Below are positions 57,089 through 64,000 of a DNA stretch of 64,000 bases, in pieces. Every line of letters begins with the position of its first letter. Positions within the stretch are counted from its first letter, which is position 1. This DNA is from Sva-07 sp963747375. GTDB taxonomy: Bacteria > Actinomycetota > Acidimicrobiia > Acidimicrobiales > Ilumatobacteraceae. The translations under genes and the position numbers were made by a program. Under the pieces are notes generated by a model that was not told the origin of the DNA, ran no database searches, and saw only the letters and a program-made list of their open reading frames with translations. The DNA lies in contig CAVVFL010000014.1 of NCBI GenBank assembly GCA_963747375.1, forward strand, positions 1-64,000, given 5' to 3'.

Positions 57089-58357
57089 ATGACGACGCTC
57101 GAACCGTTCGACCAGGTGGGCCCCGGCGACTTCGATCTCTCGGATCCCGAGTTCTGGTCGAGCCCACGACCGTTCCGCGAGGGCGCCTTCAAGACGCTGC
57201 GAGACACGCCCGGCCTCGTCCACTACGACGAGCGAGAGATCCCCGACCTGCCCTTTCCTCCCGGCCCCGGCTACTGGGCCGTCACCCGCCACGACGACAT
57301 CTGGCACGTCAGCCGCAATCCGAAGCTGTTCTGCTCAGGGCAGGGATCGAACATCGGCGACCTCCCACAGGAGATGAACGAGTTCTTCGGCTCGATGATC
57401 AACATGGACGACCCGAAGCACTTCCGGCTTCGCTCGATCGTCTCGAAGGGCTTCACGCCGCGGGAGATCACTGCGGTCGAGGACGTCGTGAAGACCAAGG
57501 CGAACCAGATCATCGACCGGCTGGTGGCCGACTTCCCCGACAAGACCTGCGACTTCGTCGAGCACGTCGCGGCGGCACTTCCCCTCGAGATCATCTGCGA
57601 CATGATGGGCATCCCGGCCGACGACTACGGACAGATCTTCACGTGGACCAACACGATCCTCGGCGGCGGCGACCCCGACTTCGTGACCTCGTACGAGGAC
57701 CTGATGGGCCAGGCCCTGCAGATGTTCATGTACGCCCAGGCGCTGGGTGAGGACCGCAAGGCCAACCCGCGCGACGACATCACCAGCGTGATGATGGCCG
57801 CCGAGGTCGACGGCGAGCAGCTGACACCCCAGGAGTTCGGGTCGTTCTTCATCCTGCTCGTCGTGGCAGGCAACGAGACCACCCGCAACGCCATCAGCCA
57901 CGGGATGAAGGCGTTCACCGACTTCCCCGACCAGAAGGAACTGCTCTACAACGACTTCGACGCCCACTCGAGGACCGCTGTCGAGGAGATCGTCCGCTGG
58001 GGCACACCCGTGATCCACTTCCGCCGCACCGCCACCGAGGACACCGAACTCGGTGGGCAGACCGTGAGGGCGGGCGAGAAGGTCGTGATGTTCTACAACT
58101 CGGGCAACCGCGATGAACGTGTCTTCGAGAACCCGTTCACGTTCGACGTCACCCGCGCTCCGAACCCCGCCCAGATCGGATTCGGCGCCGGCGGCCCGCA
58201 CTTCTGCCTCGGAGCAAACCTCGCTCGCCGCGAGATCACCGTCATGTTCGACGTCATCCGTGACCGGCTTCCCTCGCTGCGGATCACCGGTGAGCCCGAC
58301 TACCTGCTCAGCGCATTCATCAACGGCATCAAACGGCTGCAGTGTGCCTGGGACTGA
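57089..58357 (+). CDS. Cytochrome P450, CYP125/CYP142-like
   Basis: 422 residues, soluble bacterial P450. The oxygen-activating I-helix motif is AGNETT (260-265), the ExxR pair is in EEIVRWGTP (Glu300, Arg303), and the heme ligand is Cys373 in FGAGGPHFCLGANLARRE. SMINMDDPKHFRLRSIVSKG is characteristic of the CYP125/142/124 group that oxidises sterol side chains or methyl-branched lipids. Substrate is inference. A membrane protein gene overlaps its 3' end. Confidence 0.93.
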   Translation: MTTLEPFDQVGPGDFDLSDPEFWSSPRPFREGAFKTLRDTPGLVHYDEREIPDLPFPPGPGYWAVTRHDDIWHVSRNPKLFCSGQGSNIGDLPQEMNEFFGSMINMDDPKHFRLRSIVSKGFTPREITAVEDVVKTKANQIIDRLVADFPDKTCDFVEHVAAALPLEIICDMMGIPADDYGQIFTWTNTILGGGDPDFVTSYEDLMGQALQMFMYAQALGEDRKANPRDDITSVMMAAEVDGEQLTPQEFGSFFILLVVAGNETTRNAISHGMKAFTDFPDQKELLYNDFDAHSRTAVEEIVRWGTPVIHFRRTATEDTELGGQTVRAGEKVVMFYNSGNRDERVFENPFTFDVTRAPNPAQIGFGAGGPHFCLGANLARREITVMFDVIRDRLPSLRITGEPDYLLSAFINGIKRLQCAWD

Positions 58358-58817
58358 GCTGACGCCCGAACGCCGGGCCGACCTCGTCCGCAACCTCACC
58401 GTCGTCGGCTGGCTGCTCCTCGGTGGACCGATCGGGTTCATGTCGTTCCAGATCGAACGCCTGCGCGGCGTCACGGAGCAGCCGTTCGCCGGCGTGTGGG
58501 ATCAGCGGATCGAGGTGTTGAGCTTCCTGATGCTGCCCCCGAATCTCGTGGTACTCGTGCCGGTGGTGTTCGTCTCCGCGCTGACGGTCTGGCTGGCCGG
58601 TGCCGAGGCAGATCCGTGGGCGACCACGCTGCTGCGCGTGAGCGCCGCACTGGCGATCATCTTCGCCACGATCGGCGTGATCTCGATCGTGAGCATCATG
58701 ATGCGCGACGACGCCGGAACGTTCGACACCGACAGCGTGCTCCTGCGCCTCGGCGGCGTGGCGATGTCCGCCGCCCTCACGCTGATCTGCCGAACCGCCG
58801 ACCGCCTCGCCACCTGA
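58344..58817 (+). CDS. Multi-pass membrane protein, uncharacterised
   Basis: 157 residues from GTG 58344, overlapping the P450 stop by 14 nt. Four hydrophobic segments are seen: VVGWLLLGGPIGFMSF, FLMLPPNLVVLVPVVFVSAL, RVSAALAIIFATIGVISIVS and LRLGGVAMSAALTLIC. No known family was recognised; overlap indicates coupled expression with the P450. A shorter start is possible. Confidence 0.7.
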   Translation: MPGTELTPERRADLVRNLTVVGWLLLGGPIGFMSFQIERLRGVTEQPFAGVWDQRIEVLSFLMLPPNLVVLVPVVFVSALTVWLAGAEADPWATTLLRVSAALAIIFATIGVISIVSIMMRDDAGTFDTDSVLLRLGGVAMSAALTLICRTADRLAT

Positions 58818-58871
58818 CCTGTTCCTCGCGCCCACGTCTCCGGGGGCCGACCCTCGGTCTTGGGAACTCTG

Positions 58872-58895
58872 CAACAGCCCTTCGTCAGGCTGTTG
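58872..58895 (+). promoter_or_regulatory. Hairpin immediately before DUF4262 start codon
   Basis: CAACAGCC (58872-58879) and GGCTGTTG (58888-58895) form a perfect 8-bp stem with an 8-nt loop. It ends 2 nt before ATG 58898 and occupies the place of the ribosome site; no Shine-Dalgarno sequence is seen otherwise. Confidence 0.5.
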
Positions 58896-58897
58896 GC

Positions 58898-59386
58898 ATG
58901 TGCCTGCAATGCGACGGTTACTCATTCGAGCAGTCGATGCTCGCCCTCGATCTCACGATCCGCACATACGGCTGGCAGCTCACACAGGTCACCGGCACCA
59001 GTCCCTGGTCGTACACGATCGGGCTCACCGAGAGCTACGACCATCCCGAGCTGATGGTTGCCGGGCTCGAGCTCGACATGCAGTCCACGGTGATCCGCAA
59101 GATCGTCGACTCGATCGCGTCGACCGGCAATGTCGACCACGCGTTCCTCGAGCGCCAAGGCGTCACGCTCGTCGAGGTCCATCCGAATCATCTTGCCGGC
59201 GACTGGTTCGGCACCTGGTCGAACTTCTACGGACATCGTCCGCCGCCCGGGTCGTTCCGGCAGATCGTCCCGCCGGGTGACTGGTTCTGCGACTGCCATC
59301 AGCACTCGATGCCGCACTTCGAGTTGCCGGGCCCGATTCGCTTCGGCAACCGTGCCAGCAGACGCAATCGGCGAAGTCAGCGGTGA
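58898..59386 (+). CDS. DUF4262-domain protein
   Basis: 162 residues. The DUF4262 pattern is present: YGWQLTQVTGTSPWSYTIGL, HPELMVAGLELDMQSTVIRK and DWFGTWSNFYGHRPPPGSFR. Function of the family is unknown. The N-terminus MCLQCDGYSFEQS and the C-terminus with CDCHQH add extra Cys/His residues that might bind metal. It stands alone, with a hairpin over its translation start. Confidence 0.85.
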   Translation: MCLQCDGYSFEQSMLALDLTIRTYGWQLTQVTGTSPWSYTIGLTESYDHPELMVAGLELDMQSTVIRKIVDSIASTGNVDHAFLERQGVTLVEVHPNHLAGDWFGTWSNFYGHRPPPGSFRQIVPPGDWFCDCHQHSMPHFELPGPIRFGNRASRRNRRSQR

Positions 59387-59431
59387 TCGCGTACGCGCTC
59401 CGGATGAGAGCGCGTACGTCTCGGCCGAGGG

Positions 59432-59590
59432 ATGACGATGACCGCATCGGTGCTCCGGCGAGACATCTATCGCATACTCGATCGAGTGCTCGAGACCGGC
59501 GAGCCGGTGATCATCGACCGCAATGGTCGGCAGATTCGAACGCGACCAAGGATCAGCGCGCGACACGCGCCGCATTCCGGCACGGTTTGA
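59432..59590 (+). CDS. Short Phd/YefM-like antitoxin-type ORF, orphan
   Basis: 52 residues. ASVLRRDIYRILDRVLETGE and PVIIDRNGRQIR match the DNA-binding N-terminus of Phd/YefM-type antitoxins. The usual C-terminal toxin-binding part (about 30 more residues) is missing or out of frame, and no PIN, Fic or RelE-type toxin follows in the next 100 bases. It is probably a truncated or frameshifted remnant; ATG 59438 is an alternative start. Confidence 0.5.
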   Translation: MTMTASVLRRDIYRILDRVLETGEPVIIDRNGRQIRTRPRISARHAPHSGTV

Positions 59591-59698
59591 CGCCTTGATC
59601 GCAATGTGACGGACGACCGGCACGCGCGGCATGTCGGCGGACATGCGCAGGCGGTCGCTCGTCTACTGTCTGGCATTGGGGCAGACAGAAGGGGGCGC

Positions 59699-62600
59699 AT
59701 GTCGGACGACGTCGAGAGGCAGTTGGTGACCGCGCTTCGGCGTGAGTCCGCACTCGCCGGCGTCCTCAACGCCGTTGCCCGCGGCGGTGACCTGGAGTCG
59801 GTCCTGACCGAGATTGCCTACTGGACGGCTGAACTGACTCGTTCCGCCCTCGGTTTGGTGTTCGTCGGCGAAGGCGAGGTCGTCGCGACGTACATGGGCG
59901 GCCCGGACCGCGAGCCGACACGCGGGGAGCGGCCGTTCGGCGACGACTCGGCGCTCACCAAGGTGCTGCGAAATCGGGTGACGCTGGCCTTCGACGACCA
60001 GTCGAGCATCTTCGAGCCCGGGTTTGCCCAATCGATCGAGGCCGCGCAGCACTTCGGCATTCGATCCTCGGTGTTCGCGCCGATGAGGAGCGAAGGACCA
60101 CCGGTCGGCGTTGCGGCATTCAGACTGACCATCGATCCATTCACCGCGGATGAGATCGAACTGCTCGAGACGTTCGCCGCGCAGGCCGGCAACGCCGTGA
60201 CGAACGCACGCCTGCTCGCCGACATCGAGCAGCGCAATGCCGAACTCGCCGAAGCGTTGGAACTGCAGACAGCAACCGCCGAAGTGCTGCGGCTGATCGG
60301 AGAACACCCGGGCGAGCGCGATGCAGTCCTGCAGGGCATCTTGACCAAGGCGGCCGAGCTCACGGGGGGCGAGGCCGGTTCGATCACCTTGACCGAAGCG
60401 GACGGCACCCTGCACTACGTCGCATCGTACGGGCCTGCGATGGAGCCGTACATCGGCACCTCGTCCCCAGCGGGTGCGACAGCAGCGTTGCGAACGTTGG
60501 TCGCGATCCGGGACGACGGCACCATCCACACCGACGACTTCGCCGAGCTGGTGAGGGGTCACGGCGACTTCCTCGACGAGTTGGCCCACACCGGCGACGT
60601 CCGCAGCTATGCCGCCGCTCCGCTCACTCGCGGAACCGAAACGGCGGGTCATCTCCACATGTACCGCCACGAAGTCCGAGCCTTCAGCGAACAGGAGCTG
60701 TCGCGTTTGGCGTCGTTCGCGGCGCAGGCGTCGCTCGCGATCGGCAACGCGCAACTTTTCAACGACCTCGACGCCGCCCTCGAACGCCAGACCGCCATGA
60801 CCGACGTGCTCGAGACCGTCAGCACGGCTCGCTTCGATCTCCAGCCGGTGTTCGACATCGTGACCCACCATGCGAACCGCTTGTGCAACGGCACCGGTGC
60901 CGGTGTGGTGATTCGCGACGGCGACCGCCTGCGCACCGTGGCGTCGACCGGCGCACTCGAGCAGGCCATACGCGGGCGTTTGTTCGACATCGACGACACG
61001 ACGCCGATCGGTGCGGCCGCGCTCACGATGCTGCCGATACACATCCGCGACTGGGATGCCGTCGACTCGGAGACATACCCGAATGCGGCGAGCAGGCAAG
61101 CGGGTCGCAAGAGCGCCCTCGTCGTGCCGATGGTGCGCAATGGTCTCGCCATCGGGGTGATCGGATTCAGTCGAGCCGAGGCCGGCGGGTACACCGACGA
61201 CGAGGTCTCGCTCCTCAGAGCATTCGCCAGCCAGGCTGCGATCGCGGTCGACAACGCTCGTCTCCTCGCAGAGATCGAGGAACGAAACACCGACCTCGAT
61301 GCCGCCCTCGAACGCCAGACTGCGATGACCGACGTACTCGACGCGGTCAGCACCGCTCGTGACGATCTCCGGCCCGTCTACGACGCCGTCGCCAGACATG
61401 CTCGCAAGCTGTGCGATGGCGCGAACGTCGGCCTCTTCGTCAGCGAGGGCGATGCACTTGTCGGTGTGGCCGGCGAGGGCGACGTGCAGCTTGCGATTTT
61501 CGAAGACGAATCGGAGGCTCGCGAGTTCCTGATCGGGCGCGCCTGGTCGATCGCCGACGACACTCCGATGGCCGAAGCGTGCCGAACGGGTCGACCCGTG
61601 CACATCCGAGATTGGGACGAGGTGGCGCCGAACCTGTTCAGAGACACCACCATGAGGGGGTGGGGCCGACGCAGCACCCTGTCGCTCCCGTTGCTGCGTA
61701 CCGCCGAGGTGGTCGGCGTCCTGAACATCTCGAACGTGGAACCCGGTGGCTACTCCGACGCCGAGGTTGCCCTGCTGCAGGCGTTCGCCAACCAGGCAGC
61801 GATCGCCGTCGACAACGCCCGTCTCTTGCGCGAGATCCAGGAGCGCAACAGCGATCTCTCGGAATCGCTGCAACTCCAGACCGCAACCAGCGAAGCGCTA
61901 CGACTCATCAGCGCCAACCCCGGCGAGCTGAACACCGTGCTCGACGGCATCGTGAAGCGAGCGACAGCGTTGTGCGACGCCTCCTTCGGCAACGTCATGC
62001 TCAGAGACGGCGACATTCTCCGATTCGAAGCGGTCACGAGCGGCCTCGGTGCCGATGAGTTCGTGGGCATGGAGTTCGTCGTCGACGATGGCAACGTCAA
62101 CACGACCGCAGCGAAGACGGGCGAGATCGTCGCCGTCGACGACTTCCACGACCTCGCCCCCGAACTGGCAGCTCGCCTTCCCTTCGTGCGGAGCTGGGCG
62201 ACGGTCGCCCTCTTCAATGAGCGCGCATGGATCGGGAACCTCATCATCGGCCGCGACGAAGTCCGCCCGTTCGATGCCGACAACCTCAAGGCACTGCAGG
62301 TCTTCGCCGATCAGGCGTCGATCGCTGTCGCCAACGCACAGCTGTTCAACGACCTCGACGCCGCCCTCGAACGTCAGACGGCCATGACCGACGTGCTCGA
62401 CGCGGTCAGTACCGCCCGCGACGACCTCCAGCCGGTGTTCGAGGCGGTTGTTCGTCACGCACATCGGCTCTGCGGCGGCGCCACCGCTGCGCTGTTCCTC
62501 CGCGACGGCGACATGCTGACAGCCGTTGGCTACGAGGGCATGGCCCTCGATCACGCACGGGCGTTTCCGGTGGACGCGATGTCGAATCCCGCCAGCGAGG

Positions 62601-64000
62601 CACTGTGCACCTCCAAGGTGGTCCACATTCGCAACTGGAGCGAGATCGCTGCCGATCGCTACCCCGATTCGGTCCTGCGGGGAAGCGGTCTGCTCAGCGC
62701 CATCCAGATCCCCCTACTTCGCCATGGCGAGACGATCGGCGTACTGGGGTTCACTCGAGCCGAGGCCGGCGGGTTCACCATTCCCGAGGTCGAGGTACTG
62801 CAGGCATTCGCCGACCAAGCATCGATCGCCGTCGACAACGCTCGCCTGCTCGCGGAGATCGAGGACCGCAACGCCGATCTGTCCGAGTCGCTCGAACTGC
62901 AGACAGCCACGAGCGACGTCCTCCGCCTGATCAGCGCCCATCCGGGAGAACTCCAGGTGGTGCTCGACGGCATCCTGGCCAAGGCTGTCGCTCTCTGCGA
63001 GGCCGACAGCGGAGCAATCCTGGTCGGCAACCCGGAGCTCGTTCGGATCGAAGCGTTTCACGGCGTGGGCGCCGAAGTCGTCACCGGGATGGAGACCCGA
63101 CCGTCCCCACTCACCACCGAGGCCGCCGCCCGACACGCTCCGATCAGCATCGACGACATCCGTACGATCGACGATCCTGTCCTCGGCCAGTTCTCCGAGC
63201 AGTACGGAATTCGGAGCTGGGCAACGGTTGCGCTGATCCACGACGGCAACTGGGTCGGGAGCGTCAACGTCAGCCGGCTCGAGGTGCGGGCCTTCGAGCC
63301 ATCGCAGCTGGCGATCCTGCAGACGTTCGCCGACCAAGCGGCGATCGCCATCGCCAACGCGAACCTGTTCAACGACCTCGACCGGGCCCTCGAACGCCAG
63401 ACCGCGATGAGCGACGTGCTCGAAGCCGTCAGCACCGCCCGCTTCGACATCCAGCCCGTCTTCGACCGGATCGCCGACCACGCGCAACGTCTCTGCGACG
63501 ACACCATGGCGATCGTCACCGTCCGTGACCGCTCCGAGATGACGATCGTCGCCGCAGCCTGGCCCGAAACGAGAGGCGAACTCCCCGAGGGCGACATCCA
63601 CTGGGACACGATCGACACCAGCACGACGACCGGAACCGTCTTCTCGACCGGGCAGGCCGTGCACGTTCGGGACTGGAACGAGGTGCCGGCTGATCTGTAT
63701 CCGGACTCACAGGCCCGCAACAGCGGAATGCGCACGCTCCTGACCCTGCCCATGCGACGTCATGATGAGGTCATCGGCGCGATCACGTTCGTCCGCGTCG
63801 AGGCCGGCGGCTACCCCGACGACCAGGTGTCACTCCTCCAGGCCTTCACCGACCAAGCGGCGATCGCCGTCGACAACGCTCGCCTGCTCCGCGAGATCGA
63901 GGAACGCAACACGGAGATAGAGGAACGCAACACGGAGATATCGGAGTCGCTCGAGCTCCAGACTGCGACGAGCGAGGTCCTCGAACTGATCAGCTCGAAC
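59699..64000 (+). CDS. Giant tandem-GAF signalling protein (3' end outside window)
   Basis: 1434 codons are open to the window edge. Eight GAF domains can be counted (about 59.78-60.22, 60.31-60.75, 60.83-61.27, 61.36-61.82, 61.92-62.36, 62.43-62.85, 62.94-63.37, 63.45-63.87 kb), and a ninth linker begins at the edge. Two coiled linkers recur: ERQTAMTDVLEAVSTARFDL and SESLELQTATSEVLRLISA. Each GAF ends with a helix of type FADQAAIAVDNARLL. GAF domains sense small molecules or redox; the missing C-terminus is likely a cyclase or histidine kinase. Start ATG 59699 has GAAGGGGG upstream. There is no signal peptide. Confidence 0.9.
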   Translation, partial: MSDDVERQLVTALRRESALAGVLNAVARGGDLESVLTEIAYWTAELTRSALGLVFVGEGEVVATYMGGPDREPTRGERPFGDDSALTKVLRNRVTLAFDDQSSIFEPGFAQSIEAAQHFGIRSSVFAPMRSEGPPVGVAAFRLTIDPFTADEIELLETFAAQAGNAVTNARLLADIEQRNAELAEALELQTATAEVLRLIGEHPGERDAVLQGILTKAAELTGGEAGSITLTEADGTLHYVASYGPAMEPYIGTSSPAGATAALRTLVAIRDDGTIHTDDFAELVRGHGDFLDELAHTGDVRSYAAAPLTRGTETAGHLHMYRHEVRAFSEQELSRLASFAAQASLAIGNAQLFNDLDAALERQTAMTDVLETVSTARFDLQPVFDIVTHHANRLCNGTGAGVVIRDGDRLRTVASTGALEQAIRGRLFDIDDTTPIGAAALTMLPIHIRDWDAVDSETYPNAASRQAGRKSALVVPMVRNGLAIGVIGFSRAEAGGYTDDEVSLLRAFASQAAIAVDNARLLAEIEERNTDLDAALERQTAMTDVLDAVSTARDDLRPVYDAVARHARKLCDGANVGLFVSEGDALVGVAGEGDVQLAIFEDESEAREFLIGRAWSIADDTPMAEACRTGRPVHIRDWDEVAPNLFRDTTMRGWGRRSTLSLPLLRTAEVVGVLNISNVEPGGYSDAEVALLQAFANQAAIAVDNARLLREIQERNSDLSESLQLQTATSEALRLISANPGELNTVLDGIVKRATALCDASFGNVMLRDGDILRFEAVTSGLGADEFVGMEFVVDDGNVNTTAAKTGEIVAVDDFHDLAPELAARLPFVRSWATVALFNERAWIGNLIIGRDEVRPFDADNLKALQVFADQASIAVANAQLFNDLDAALERQTAMTDVLDAVSTARDDLQPVFEAVVRHAHRLCGGATAALFLRDGDMLTAVGYEGMALDHARAFPVDAMSNPASEALCTSKVVHIRNWSEIAADRYPDSVLRGSGLLSAIQIPLLRHGETIGVLGFTRAEAGGFTIPEVEVLQAFADQASIAVDNARLLAEIEDRNADLSESLELQTATSDVLRLISAHPGELQVVLDGILAKAVALCEADSGAILVGNPELVRIEAFHGVGAEVVTGMETRPSPLTTEAAARHAPISIDDIRTIDDPVLGQFSEQYGIRSWATVALIHDGNWVGSVNVSRLEVRAFEPSQLAILQTFADQAAIAIANANLFNDLDRALERQTAMSDVLEAVSTARFDIQPVFDRIADHAQRLCDDTMAIVTVRDRSEMTIVAAAWPETRGELPEGDIHWDTIDTSTTTGTVFSTGQAVHVRDWNEVPADLYPDSQARNSGMRTLLTLPMRRHDEVIGAITFVRVEAGGYPDDQVSLLQAFTDQAAIAVDNARLLREIEERNTEIEERNTEISESLELQTATSEVLELISSN
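63899..63940 (+). repeat. Perfect 21-bp tandem duplication in GAF linker
   Basis: The 21-bp unit 63899-63919 is repeated exactly at 63920-63940, doubling EERNTEI in the coiled-coil linker. Being three heptads-of-DNA long (seven codons), it keeps frame and coiled-coil register. Confidence 0.9.

Noticed and set aside
59663..61873. Minus-strand open frame of 736 codons
   Set aside because: Shadow of the tandem-GAF gene; repetitive only because that gene is repetitive.

Overview
The window (about 65% G+C, compact genes, many ATGA/GTGA stop-start overlaps) looks like an actinobacterial chromosome, most plausibly class Acidimicrobiia (Ilumatobacter-like). The grounds are the nadD - LCP-like protein - rsfS order, a class II DAHP synthase, a CYP125-type P450 and a proline/threonine-rich VanY peptidase. 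This placement is inference. Single-base frameshifts in otherwise intact proteins occur across the window and look mostly like residual sequence errors.

Layout. 1-7.6 kb is a disturbed left edge. A cheA fragment is joined abruptly to a large secreted lipase/PKD/HAF-repeat protein; then come an isochorismatase-family hydrolase, a broken TPR gene and a truncated phytanoyl-CoA dioxygenase. 7.9-15.5 kb is housekeeping: tRNA-Ala, rsfS, an LCP-like protein, nadD, a sigma-70 factor with a strong terminator, class II DAHP synthase, a serine beta-lactamase-like hydrolase and a VanY-type peptidase. 15.6-27.1 kb is an effector-rich island: amidohydrolase, aegerolysin-like/papain-like protein, LCAT-type lipase, two caspase-like peptidases, two CHAT peptidases, a nucleoside-phosphorylase-fold protein and a BTAD/SARP-type regulator. 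27.1-53.6 kb is one tightly overlapping minus-strand operon of about 20 genes encoding a contractile injection system (sheath, tube, chaperone-like protein, hub, spike, PAAR tip, gp25, baseplate J, tail protein I) followed by unusual accessory genes: a PASTA protein, a collagen-like fibre, a 1.1 k-residue helical-repeat protein, a hydrophobic 859-residue protein and an 1825-residue BNR propeller protein. 53.7-64 kb holds a small membrane protein, a thiolase with ten frameshifts, a ROK kinase flanked by palindromic repeats, a PIG-L deacetylase, a P450, a DUF4262 protein, an orphan antitoxin-like ORF and the start of a giant tandem-GAF signalling protein.

How it may work together. The injection-system operon has no capsid, terminase, integrase or lysis cassette, so it is not a prophage, and none of its genes encodes the AAA+ ATPase typical of eCIS. 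Its 3' end converges on the regulator gene and the caspase/CHAT/PNP/lipase island. Families of the latter kind are known from bacterial conflict and regulated-cell-death systems, so the pair may form one defence or developmental-death locus in which the particle and the protease module cooperate. Adjacency and gene content are seen in the sequence; the functional link is a hypothesis.
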